Source: CAYWPG01 sp964460035 (GTDB lineage Bacteria > Pseudomonadota > Gammaproteobacteria > Nitrococcales > AK92). Taken from it: a stretch of 64,000 nucleotides of DNA. Of the stretch, positions 54,931 through 62,962 are shown piece after piece. The stretch covers positions 99,621 to 163,620 of the forward strand of contig CAYWPG010000002.1 in assembly GCA_964460035.1 (NCBI GenBank). The letters run 5' to 3'. Within the stretch, counting starts at the first letter, position 1. The number at the start of each line of letters is the position of its first letter. The translations under genes and the position numbers were made by a program. The notes beneath the pieces are model-generated. The model was not told where the DNA came from. It searched no databases and saw nothing but the letters and a program-made list of their open reading frames with translations.

Positions 54931-56091
54931 ATGAGCTCGAACCGCTGCTCTGACGCTGTCCCCGACCCATCGCAGCCAGCCCGATGGCAGCTGCTGGCGC
55001 TGGTCCTGCTGCTGCTCGCCGGCTGCGCCCCCGCCAGCCGCGGCTTTGAAGCGGCGCTGCTGCTGGAAGACGTGGCAGCGGCCGGCGACGAGAGCCGGCT
55101 CAAAACGCGTACGGCAAAACCTGCGCGCGAGGAGATCCGTTACCGAATCGGAGAGCGGCACTACGTGGCGGACATTTACCGCAGCGCCAGCCCGCCTCGG
55201 GCAGCGCTGATTCTCATGCACGGATTCAGCGAGCACGGCAAGAACGATCCGCGCCTGCGCCAGTTCGCCGAATCGCTTTCACGATCGGGTTTCAATGTGC
55301 TAGTGCCAGATATAGAAAGCCTGCGCAAGTTTCGCGTCAGCCCGGAAGACAGCCGCTACGTCAGCGACGCCGTACGCTTTCTCAGCGCTCGGCCGGAGCT
55401 GGCGCCGGAGCGGCGGATAGGCGCGGGAGCGTTCAGCTACGCGGTCGGGCCGCTGATGCTGGCGGCGCTGGAGCCGGATACGGCTCCCAGGGTGCGTTTC
55501 ATCCTGGCTGTAGGCGGCTACTACGACATCGTGGATGCCATTACCTTCATCACCACCGGATACCACCATATCGGCGGCAGGCGGGAGTACCGCCGACCCG
55601 ATGCGGTCGCGCGCTGGCTCTTTCTCAGCAGTTATCTTTACCGTCTTGACGACGCCGACGATAGAGCCACACTCGAGCGCATCGCGCTACTCAAGGCGGA
55701 GAACCCCGGCGCCGACGTCGCCGAGCTGGCCGCACAGCTGGGACCGCAAGGCCGCGTGGTGTTCGACCTGCTCACCAACACGAATCCCGATCGGGTCGTG
55801 CCCTTGATAGCCCAGCTGCCCGAGCCGATCCGGGCCGATCTGCAAGCCCTGAACCTGGCGAACAAGGACTTCTCCGCCCTGCGGGCCCGTTTGCTGCTCG
55901 TGCACGGCGTTGACGATGCCGTAATTCCCGCCGCCCACAGCGAGGCGCTGGCCGCTGCGCTGCCCCCATGGCAGCGCAGCCTGTACTTGGTCGGGGGGCT
56001 TTATCACGTGGATATAGAACCGACGCTGGCCGACAAATGGCGCCTGTGGCGCGCGGCCCAGCACCTGCTATGGCTGCGCGACGAGGGATGA
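54931..56091 (+). CDS. Lipoprotein alpha/beta hydrolase
   Basis: 386 residues from ATG 54931; an in-frame ATG 20 codons earlier is less likely because the lipoprotein signal (LLALVLLLLAGC, C32) would then be buried. Alpha/beta-hydrolase features: oxyanion HGF (97-99), probable nucleophile S169 in GAFSYAVG, acid D328/D329 in VHGVDDAVI and H359 in GGLYHVDIEP. The elbow is AFSYA rather than GxSxG, so catalysis should be confirmed. Lipidation places it in the envelope. It lies 3 nt before the PGPGW-like gene. Confidence 0.82.
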   Translation: MSSNRCSDAVPDPSQPARWQLLALVLLLLAGCAPASRGFEAALLLEDVAAAGDESRLKTRTAKPAREEIRYRIGERHYVADIYRSASPPRAALILMHGFSEHGKNDPRLRQFAESLSRSGFNVLVPDIESLRKFRVSPEDSRYVSDAVRFLSARPELAPERRIGAGAFSYAVGPLMLAALEPDTAPRVRFILAVGGYYDIVDAITFITTGYHHIGGRREYRRPDAVARWLFLSSYLYRLDDADDRATLERIALLKAENPGADVAELAAQLGPQGRVVFDLLTNTNPDRVVPLIAQLPEPIRADLQALNLANKDFSALRARLLLVHGVDDAVIPAAHSEALAAALPPWQRSLYLVGGLYHVDIEPTLADKWRLWRAAQHLLWLRDEG

Positions 56092-56094
56092 GCA

Positions 56095-56439
56095 ATGAGC
56101 TTCTGGCACAAGATCAGGCATGATGTGCACAGCCTGCGCAAAGCCCGTGCGGGCAGGCGATTCCGAGCCCATTATCGAGAGCATCAGCAACGCGCGGAAC
56201 CACGCTGGCGCGGCGCGCTGCTGGTCTGCCTGGGCCTGCTGATGATCCTGATCGGCACGCTCCTAGGCCTGGTGCCCGGCGCGCCCGGCATCGTGCTTGT
56301 AATCCCGGGGGTCGCCCTGATCGTCGCGCGTCTGCGCTTTACAGCCTATGCACTAGACCGGGCGGAGATAGCGCTGATCAGGCTCTGGCGCCGCCTGCGG
56401 AGCCGCCAATCGGGCAAGGACTCCAGGACACCTCGCTAA
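56095..56439 (+). CDS. PGPGW-like small membrane protein
   Basis: 114 residues, starting 3 nt after the hydrolase stop. A basic N-terminus (about 1-38) is followed by two hydrophobic segments around LVCLGLLMILIGTLLGLVPG and APGIVLVIPGVALIVARL, then an amphipathic basic C-terminus. This resembles the PGPGW (DUF454-like) transmembrane family of unknown function. It is probably co-transcribed with the hydrolase. Confidence 0.7.
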   Translation: MSFWHKIRHDVHSLRKARAGRRFRAHYREHQQRAEPRWRGALLVCLGLLMILIGTLLGLVPGAPGIVLVIPGVALIVARLRFTAYALDRAEIALIRLWRRLRSRQSGKDSRTPR

Positions 56440-56569
56440 GCTAAGTCTGGTACCCGCGAGATCGTCGCATAGCCCACGGCAGCCAAGTCATTCGAGCGGC
56501 AGGAAGTAAGAAGCCCCCGTCTTGACATTGCCGCTGGGTGTGCAAGCGCGGGACGATCGAGACGTGATC

Positions 56570-56578
56570 TGGCATAAT
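56570..56578 (+). promoter_or_regulatory. Extended -10 promoter element for metG
   Basis: TGGCATAAT fits the extended -10 pattern TGnTATAAT with one change; no -35 is needed or seen. It lies about 42 nt upstream of the metG start. Confidence 0.45.
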
Positions 56579-56619
56579 GTCCGATTCAATCCACTCCAGC
56601 AGGCCGACGACAGATTCGC

Positions 56620-58641
56620 ATGAGTAGAAGAATACTCGTAACCAGCGCCCTCCCGTATGCCAACGGACCGATACACCTTGGCCACATGGTCGAATACATC
56701 CAGACCGACATCTGGGTGCGGTTTCAGAAGATGCGCGGCCACGAGTGCTACTATGTGTGTGCCGACGACGCGCACGGCACGCCCATCATGCTCAAGGCCC
56801 GTGACGAGGGCATTACCCCCGAAGAGCTAATCGAGCGGATAGGGCGCGAGCATCGCGCCGACTTCAGCGACTTTCTGATCGGCTTCGATAACTACCACTC
56901 CACGCACAGCGAGGAGAACCGGCAGCTCGCCACCATGATCTACGAGCGCCTGAAAGCGGCCGGCCATATTTCCAGCCGCACCATCAAGCAGGCGTACGAT
57001 CCGGAAGCGAACATGTTTCTGCCGGACCGCTACATTCGCGGCGAATGCCCGCGCTGCGGCGCGGCGGATCAGTATGGCGACAGCTGCGAAGTCTGCGGCG
57101 CCACTTACTCGCCTACCGATCTCAAGAACCCGGTCTCGGTGGTCTCGGGCGCAACGCCGGTGGAGAAGGAGTCGCTGCATTATTTCTTCCGCCTGCAGGA
57201 CTTTGAGCCCATGCTGCGCGAATGGGCAACCGCCGAGCACCTGCAGGAAGAGGTCGCTAACAAGCTGGCCGAGTGGTTCGCCGACGGACTGAAAGAGTGG
57301 GACATCTCCCGCGATGCGCCCTACTTCGGCTTCCCCATCCCCGGCACCGAGGACAAGTTCTTTTATGTCTGGCTAGAGGCGCCCATCGGCTACATGGCCA
57401 GCTTCAAGAACCTTTGCGAGCGCATAGGGGTGGATTTCGACAGCTTCTGGGCGCCCGACTCGGATGCCGAGCTTTACCACTTCATCGGCAAGGACATTAT
57501 TTATTTCCACTCACTGTTCTGGCCGGCCATGCTGGAAGGCGCGGGTTTCCGCAAGCCGACGCGGATATGCGCCCACGGCTTCCTGACCGTCAACGGGCAG
57601 AAAATGTCCAAGTCGCGCGGCACGTTCATCATGGCGCGCACCTACCTCAAGCACCTGAATCCGGAGTATCTGCGCTACTACTTTGCCGCCAAGCTCAGCG
57701 GTAGCGTGCACGACCTCGATCTCAATCTGGACGACTTCGTGCAGCGCGTGAACGCCGACCTGGTCGGGAAGCTCGTGAACATCGCCAGCCGCTGCGCTGG
57801 CTTCATTAACAAGCGTTTCGACGGCTTGCTCAGCTCGCAGCTGGCCGCACCGGAGCTGTTCCAGCGCTTCGCCGCGCAGAGCGAGCACATCGCCGAGCTT
57901 TACGAGCAGCGCGAGTACTCGCGCGTGGTGCGCGAGGTCATGGCGTTGGCCGACCAGGCCAATCAGTACATAGACGAGCACAAGCCCTGGGTCATCGCCA
58001 AGGATCCCCAGCGCGAGCCGGAGCTGCAGGCGATATGCACCATGGGCCTGAACCTGTTCCGCGTGCTCATGCTCTATCTGAAACCGGTGCTGCCGCAGAT
58101 GACCGCCGCCGGCGAGGAATTCCTCGCCATCCCGGCGCAAAGCTGGGCGGACATCGCCACGCCGCTGCTGGGGCACCGTATCAACGCGTTCAAGCCGCTC
58201 ATGACCCGCGTGGACGAAGCCAAGGTCGCGACCATGGTCGAAGAGTCCAAGAGCACGCTGGAGGCGGCGGCGTCGCCGGCTCCCAGCGGCCCGCTGGCGC
58301 AGGATCCGATAGGCGCCGAGATTGACTACGAGGACTTTGCCAAGCTGGATCTGCGCATCGCTCGCATCGAGCGGGCGCAGCATGTGGAAGGGGCCGACAA
58401 GCTGCTTCAGCTGACGCTGGACCTGGGCGGCGAGAAGCGCAATGTGTTCGCCGGCATCAAATCCGCGTACAGCCCCGAGCAGCTGGAAGGCAAGCTCACC
58501 GTCATGGTCGCCAACCTCAAGCCGCGCAAGATGCGCTTCGGCGTCTCGGAAGGCATGGTGCTGGCTGCAGGCCCTGGCGGCAAGGATTTGTGGCTGCTCG
58601 AACCCCACGCCGGCGCCCAGCCAGGCATGCGGGTGAAGTGA
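56620..58641 (+). CDS. metG: Methionine--tRNA ligase MetG
   Basis: 673 residues. The class I catalytic core has HLGH (19-22) and KMSKS (328-332) and a zinc knuckle with CPRCGAADQYGDSCEVC. The C-terminal domain from about 565 (DLRIARIERAQHVEGADKLLQL onward) is the dimerising tRNA-binding EMAP/Trbp-type domain. It charges tRNA-Met and initiator tRNA. It heads a plus-strand run metG-rnfB-nth-DUF1841; rnfB starts 33 nt on. Confidence 0.97.
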   Translation: MSRRILVTSALPYANGPIHLGHMVEYIQTDIWVRFQKMRGHECYYVCADDAHGTPIMLKARDEGITPEELIERIGREHRADFSDFLIGFDNYHSTHSEENRQLATMIYERLKAAGHISSRTIKQAYDPEANMFLPDRYIRGECPRCGAADQYGDSCEVCGATYSPTDLKNPVSVVSGATPVEKESLHYFFRLQDFEPMLREWATAEHLQEEVANKLAEWFADGLKEWDISRDAPYFGFPIPGTEDKFFYVWLEAPIGYMASFKNLCERIGVDFDSFWAPDSDAELYHFIGKDIIYFHSLFWPAMLEGAGFRKPTRICAHGFLTVNGQKMSKSRGTFIMARTYLKHLNPEYLRYYFAAKLSGSVHDLDLNLDDFVQRVNADLVGKLVNIASRCAGFINKRFDGLLSSQLAAPELFQRFAAQSEHIAELYEQREYSRVVREVMALADQANQYIDEHKPWVIAKDPQREPELQAICTMGLNLFRVLMLYLKPVLPQMTAAGEEFLAIPAQSWADIATPLLGHRINAFKPLMTRVDEAKVATMVEESKSTLEAAASPAPSGPLAQDPIGAEIDYEDFAKLDLRIARIERAQHVEGADKLLQLTLDLGGEKRNVFAGIKSAYSPEQLEGKLTVMVANLKPRKMRFGVSEGMVLAAGPGGKDLWLLEPHAGAQPGMRVK

Positions 58642-58674
58642 CGGCGGCGGCAGCGCCGAGGACAAAGGGATACG

Positions 58675-59376
58675 ATGCAGACGGATACGCTGGCTGATCG
58701 GATTGAGGCCGAGCTGCCTCAGACCCAATGCGGCCAGTGCAATTTCCCGGGCTGCCGTCCTTATGCCGAGGCGATCGCTGCCGGCGAGGCGGATATCAAT
58801 CACTGCCCACCCGGGGGCTATGCGACGGTTCAAGCACTGGCTCGGCTGCTTGGACGCGAGCCCAAACCGGTAGATCCGAGCAACGGCCAGCCCAAGCTGC
58901 TGGCTACCGTCGCCTGGATCGACGAAGAAGCATGCATAGGTTGCACGCGCTGCATCCAGGCCTGCCCAGTGGATGCGATTCTCGGCGCCGCGAAGCAGAT
59001 GCACACCGTCATCCAGCAAGAATGCACCGGTTGCGAGCTCTGCTTGCCGCCCTGCCCGGTGGACTGTATCCATATGCGCGCCGTTCCGGCCACCGAAGCG
59101 GACCTGGCCCGGCTGCGTCCGCCGTTGCGCCCGCCCCATCGCGATCTGCGCAAAGCGCAGCACGCACGGGAACGCTATGAATTCCGCCAGTTCCGTCTTC
59201 AACGGGATCTGGCCGAGCGGGCCGAGCAGCGGCGACGCAAGAAGGCGGAGCTTGCCAAACCGACACTGGCCGAGAGAAAGGCTGCGATCGCGGCCGCGAT
59301 CGCCCGTGTCAAACAAAAGAAACTGGCCCGCCAAGCCGAAAGTCGCGACGGCGCTCCGGCCGACAAGCACCCATGA
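58675..59376 (+). CDS. rnfB: RnfB-like electron transport protein, soluble type
   Basis: 233 residues. The N-terminal 4Fe-4S motif is C19, C22, C27 and C44 (TQCGQCNFPGC, then HCPPGG), followed by two ferredoxin clusters (CIGCTRCIQACP and CTGCELCLPPCP). A long basic C-terminal tail follows (about 155-233). The usual RnfB N-terminal membrane helix is absent and rnfA, C, D, G and E are not here, so this is either an orphan electron carrier or an RnfB that joins a complex coded elsewhere. Its stop overlaps the nth start. Confidence 0.88.
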   Translation: MQTDTLADRIEAELPQTQCGQCNFPGCRPYAEAIAAGEADINHCPPGGYATVQALARLLGREPKPVDPSNGQPKLLATVAWIDEEACIGCTRCIQACPVDAILGAAKQMHTVIQQECTGCELCLPPCPVDCIHMRAVPATEADLARLRPPLRPPHRDLRKAQHARERYEFRQFRLQRDLAERAEQRRRKKAELAKPTLAERKAAIAAAIARVKQKKLARQAESRDGAPADKHP

Positions 59377-60005
59377 ACCGACAGAAGCGATACGAGATCT
59401 TCTCGCGCCTGCGAGCCGAGAACCCCACGCCCACGACCGAACTAGAGTACAGCACGCCGTTCGAGCTGCTGATAGCCGTGATCCTATCGGCCCAGGCCAC
59501 GGACAAAGGCGTCAATAAAGCCACCGCACGCCTGTTCCCAGTGGCCAACACGCCCCAGGCCATTCTCGACCTGGGCGAAGAGGGCCTGAAGGAGTACATC
59601 AAGACCATAGGGCTGTTCAACAGCAAGGCGGCCAACATCATCAAAACCTGCCAAATACTGCTGGAACGACATGGCGGTGAGGTACCGCGCGATCGCGCCG
59701 CGCTCGAGGCGCTGCCTGGCGTTGGCCGCAAAACGGCCAATGTGATTCTCAACACCGCATTCGGGGAACCGACGATCGCGGTAGACACTCATATATTCCG
59801 GGTCGCCAATCGCACCGGTCTGGCCCCGGGCAACACCGTGCGTCAAGTCGAGGATCGCCTCATGAAAGTGGTGCCCAAAGAGTTCCTCAAGGACGCCCAC
59901 CACTGGCTGATTCTCCACGGGCGTTACGTATGCATCGCACGCAAACCCCGCTGCGGGGCCTGCATCATTTACGATCTGTGCGAATTCAAGGACAAGACTG
60001 CCTGA
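59373..60005 (+). CDS. nth: Endonuclease III (Nth)
   Basis: 210 residues, starting inside the rnfB stop (ATGA overlap). The helix-hairpin-helix motif LPGVGRKTANVIL with the catalytic lysine and VDTHIFRV with the catalytic aspartate are intact; the 4Fe-4S cluster has exact C-x6-C-x2-C-x5-C spacing. It is a bifunctional glycosylase/AP lyase for oxidised pyrimidines. The neighbouring Fe-S protein RnfB hints at a redox link. Its stop shares a base with the DUF1841 start (TGATG). Confidence 0.96.
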   Translation: MNRQKRYEIFSRLRAENPTPTTELEYSTPFELLIAVILSAQATDKGVNKATARLFPVANTPQAILDLGEEGLKEYIKTIGLFNSKAANIIKTCQILLERHGGEVPRDRAALEALPGVGRKTANVILNTAFGEPTIAVDTHIFRVANRTGLAPGNTVRQVEDRLMKVVPKEFLKDAHHWLILHGRYVCIARKPRCGACIIYDLCEFKDKTA

Positions 60006-60454
60006 TGTTTGGTCAAGACCGCAATCAAATCCGCCGCTTCTACCTGCAGACCTGGCAGAAAGCCCGCCAAGGACTCCCGCTGGAGCCGCTGGAGCAACTC
60101 ATTGCGGAGGTCATCTCCGAGCACCCCGAGTACCACCGGCTGCTGGAGGACGAGGACAGCGCCCTCAGCCGTGAGTTTCTCCCCGAAGGGGGCGAGACCA
60201 ATCCGTTTCTGCACATGGGAATGCACATCGCTATCCGCGAGCAGGTAGCCACCAACCGGCCGCCGGGGGTGCGCCCCATCCATCGCAGGCTGTGCCGCGC
60301 CCTGGGCAGTCAGATGGAAGCCGAGCACGCGATGATGGAGTGCCTGGGAGAGGTGATGTGGATGGCCCAACGCGCGGGCACCCCGCCCGACGAAGCGCAT
60401 TACCTGGCCTCGCTAAAGGCGCTTGAAGCCCGCTTTACCGGCAAGCGCCGTTAG
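60005..60454 (+). CDS. DUF1841 family protein
   Basis: 149 residues from ATG 60005, which overlaps the nth stop by one base (TGATG), so translation is coupled. Family features: MFGQDRNQIRRFYLQTWQKARQG at the start, HPEYHRLLEDEDSALSREF, NPFLHMGMHIAIREQVATNRPPGVRPI in the middle. The His-rich helical region could bind a metal, but no function is assigned. It closes the metG-rnfB-nth run and converges with the GGDEF-EAL gene 10 nt away. Confidence 0.88.
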   Translation: MFGQDRNQIRRFYLQTWQKARQGLPLEPLEQLIAEVISEHPEYHRLLEDEDSALSREFLPEGGETNPFLHMGMHIAIREQVATNRPPGVRPIHRRLCRALGSQMEAEHAMMECLGEVMWMAQRAGTPPDEAHYLASLKALEARFTGKRR

Positions 60455-60464
60455 CAGGCAACCG

Positions 60465-62804
60465 CTAACGCAGCGGCTCCGGGCGGTGCACCTCGTAGCC
60501 CTGCGCATAGCCAATCCCCATTTCGCGCAGCATCTCCAGCGTGGCCGAATCTTCCACGAATTCGGCAATGGTGGTGATTCCCATCACCTTACCCACCTGA
60601 TGGATAGCCTCCACCATGGAATAGTCGATGGGGTCCTTGCTCATGTGCTTTACGAACAAGCCGTCGATCTTGAGGAAATCCACCGGCAGGCTGCGCAGAT
60701 AACCGAACGAGGAAAGCCCGGAACCGAAATCGTCCAGGGCGAACTTGCACCCGCGCTGGCGCAGGCTTTGGATAAAATGTTTGGCGCGCTCCAGGTTGGC
60801 GATCACGGCGGTTTCGGTGATCTCGAAACAAATCCGCTCGGGCTCCACGCCGCTGGTCCGCAGCTCCTCGATTACGTATTCCAGGAAGGTCTCGTCGCTG
60901 AGCGACTGCCCGGAGACGTTGAGCGTGAAACAGCCTATGCCGGCGAGCTGCGGATCGCCGGCGCCCGTGCGCACCCGCTCGAACACCATGCGGACTACGC
61001 AACGGTCTATCCCGGGCATCATATGAAAGCGCTCGGCTGCGGGCAGGAAAGCGCTTGGCGTAATCAGGCTGCCATCGCCGTCCAGCATGTTCATAAGAAA
61101 CTCGCCCAACACCGGCCCCTCGGCATTCAGCGGCTCGATCCGCTGAATACGCAGGCTGAAGAGCCTGTCGTCCAGCGCGCGCTGGATGCGGGAGGTCCAC
61201 TGCATCTCGCCGTGCCTATGCGCCAGCTCCCGGTCGTGAGGATAAACGCTGTGCACACGATTGCGGCCCTGATCCTTGGCTACGTAACAAGCCGCGTCGG
61301 CCGCCGCGAGCAGATCGGTGGGGGTGGAGGTCCCGTCCACCGGCACCAGTCCTATGCTTACCCCAATATTGAAAACCTTATCGTCCCAGACGAAGCGGAA
61401 ATCCCGCACTAGGTCGCACAGGGACTCGGCAATGCGGCGCGCCTGGCGCATGCTGCAGCGGTGCAGCAGCAGCCCGAACTCGTCGCCGCCCAAGCGAGCC
61501 AGCACGTCCGTATCCCGCAAGCGGCGCTGGAATTTCCCGGTAAGCTGCTTGAGTAGCTCATCGCCGGCTACGTGCCCGCAGGTATCGTTGACCAGCTTGA
61601 ACTGATCCAGGTCCAGGTACGCCATGGCATGCTGGACTTTCGCAGTGCGCGCGCTCTCCAGCGCATGCCAGAGCCTGGCCTCGAACTCGCGTCTATTCAC
61701 CAGCCCGGTCAAGGGATCGTGATTGGCCTGATAGGACATCACCCGTGCCATTCCGCGCAGCTCGGTGACATCATGCGCAACCACCACCACACCGACGACC
61801 TGACGGTCGTGATCACGGATCGGCGAGGCCGAAACTTCCACCGCCGATTGGCGCTCGCCGCTGCGATCCACCAACAGCACTTCTTGCTCGATCGCCACCA
61901 GATTGTCCCGCTCGACGCACTGACCCACCGGGTTGGCAAGGCGCTCGCCGGTGTGCTCGTCCACCAGTTTCAGCACATCGTCCAGTGCCTGCCCGCACGC
62001 CTCCTCGCTGCTCCAGCCGGTCAGCCGTTCGGCCACGGGATTGAGGTAGGTCACCCGGCCATCCGTATCGACGGTCAGCACCCCGTCGCCGATGGAACGC
62101 AGGGTGACCTGTATACGCTCTTTCTCTGCGGTCAGGCGTGCGATCAGCTCGTCGCGCTCGAAGCCCAGCCGCAATACGTTGGGCAACACGCGGCTGACGT
62201 GAACGGCAAAGGCCAGCGACGATGCGGTCGCCAAGCCTACCGCGACCACCAGCCAAGGCGCCTGCTCCCAGGCGATGGTGAACAGCCATGCCAGCAAGCC
62301 TATGCCGACCGGCACCGCCAGCGTCAGGTAAGCTGGCATATAGAAGCCCAGTGTCACAAAACTGGAGCAAACGAGAATACCGATCAGAAACAGCAGAAAA
62401 GCCTGATCGAAAGGATTGCCGGTAAAGCCCGCGAAGCTCAGCAGCGCCACCCAGCCCAGCGCCTCCAGCCCGACAAGGGTGACCAGTCTGCGCGCACCGC
62501 TGGCATGAGTGTCGCCCTGCCGCCGGAGCACGCGCCGCGCCAACAGCTGCCGCAGCAACGACAAGGTAGCGAGCAGGCCTCCCCACGCCAGCAGCCCTGC
62601 CAGCGGCAGGCTGCCGAAAAAATAGACGAGGACGAGAAGGATAAGCAGCAGATTGCCGTACTGCGCCCGGCGATCGATCTGGAACAGGCTGCGCAGCTGC
62701 GCAGCTACGACTTCGTCGCGCGTCTGCCCATAGCCGAGCAGAAGGCTACCTGCGTTGGGGCCGGCTGTGGCAGGCAGCGCCGACACCCGCGGTTGTTCTT
62801 GCAT
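60465..62804 (-). CDS. Membrane-anchored PAS-GGDEF-EAL cyclic-di-GMP protein
   Basis: 779 residues. About six membrane helices (50-205), a PAS domain (about 230-350), GGDEF (about 365-525) with intact RLGGDEFG, and EAL to the C-terminus. The EAL motif reads EFL (LGEFLMNML), with the catalytic glutamate kept, and FTLNVSG, FEITET, DDFGSG, LKID, AEFVED and AQGYEV remain. So both synthesis and hydrolysis of cyclic-di-GMP are possible, with the net direction unclear. The N-terminal sensor has no family I recognise. Confidence 0.9.
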   Translation of the reverse strand: MQEQPRVSALPATAGPNAGSLLLGYGQTRDEVVAAQLRSLFQIDRRAQYGNLLLILLVLVYFFGSLPLAGLLAWGGLLATLSLLRQLLARRVLRRQGDTHASGARRLVTLVGLEALGWVALLSFAGFTGNPFDQAFLLFLIGILVCSSFVTLGFYMPAYLTLAVPVGIGLLAWLFTIAWEQAPWLVVAVGLATASSLAFAVHVSRVLPNVLRLGFERDELIARLTAEKERIQVTLRSIGDGVLTVDTDGRVTYLNPVAERLTGWSSEEACGQALDDVLKLVDEHTGERLANPVGQCVERDNLVAIEQEVLLVDRSGERQSAVEVSASPIRDHDRQVVGVVVVAHDVTELRGMARVMSYQANHDPLTGLVNRREFEARLWHALESARTAKVQHAMAYLDLDQFKLVNDTCGHVAGDELLKQLTGKFQRRLRDTDVLARLGGDEFGLLLHRCSMRQARRIAESLCDLVRDFRFVWDDKVFNIGVSIGLVPVDGTSTPTDLLAAADAACYVAKDQGRNRVHSVYPHDRELAHRHGEMQWTSRIQRALDDRLFSLRIQRIEPLNAEGPVLGEFLMNMLDGDGSLITPSAFLPAAERFHMMPGIDRCVVRMVFERVRTGAGDPQLAGIGCFTLNVSGQSLSDETFLEYVIEELRTSGVEPERICFEITETAVIANLERAKHFIQSLRQRGCKFALDDFGSGLSSFGYLRSLPVDFLKIDGLFVKHMSKDPIDYSMVEAIHQVGKVMGITTIAEFVEDSATLEMLREMGIGYAQGYEVHRPEPLR

Positions 62805-62915
62805 GGCAGTCTTTCTGTTACGTCCCGAAAAGATGGAACATTCACTTCAGTATAGTGAACTGTCGCAGCAAGAATCCCAGGTACCGCTGGCTGCCCCCCT
62901 TCGGCAGCGGCACGA

Positions 62916-62941
62916 GCAGCCCCTGTAGAGGCCGGGGCTGC
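62916..62941 (-). terminator. Hairpin after argG
   Basis: GCAGCCCC and GGGGCTGC form an 8-bp stem around a 10-nt loop about 20 nt past the argG stop on the minus strand. No T-run follows, so it is only a weak candidate. Confidence 0.35.
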
Positions 62942-62962
62942 ACGGACTCTGCCGACTGGGCC

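Noticed and set aside
57511..59370. A 619-codon open frame antisense to metG and rnfB
   Set aside because: It lies opposite two well-supported genes; long antisense frames are common in GC-rich DNA, and its composition is not protein-like.
61572..62855. A 427-codon plus-strand open frame opposite the GGDEF-EAL gene
   Set aside because: Gln/His/Arg-rich shadow product without domain or ribosome-binding site.
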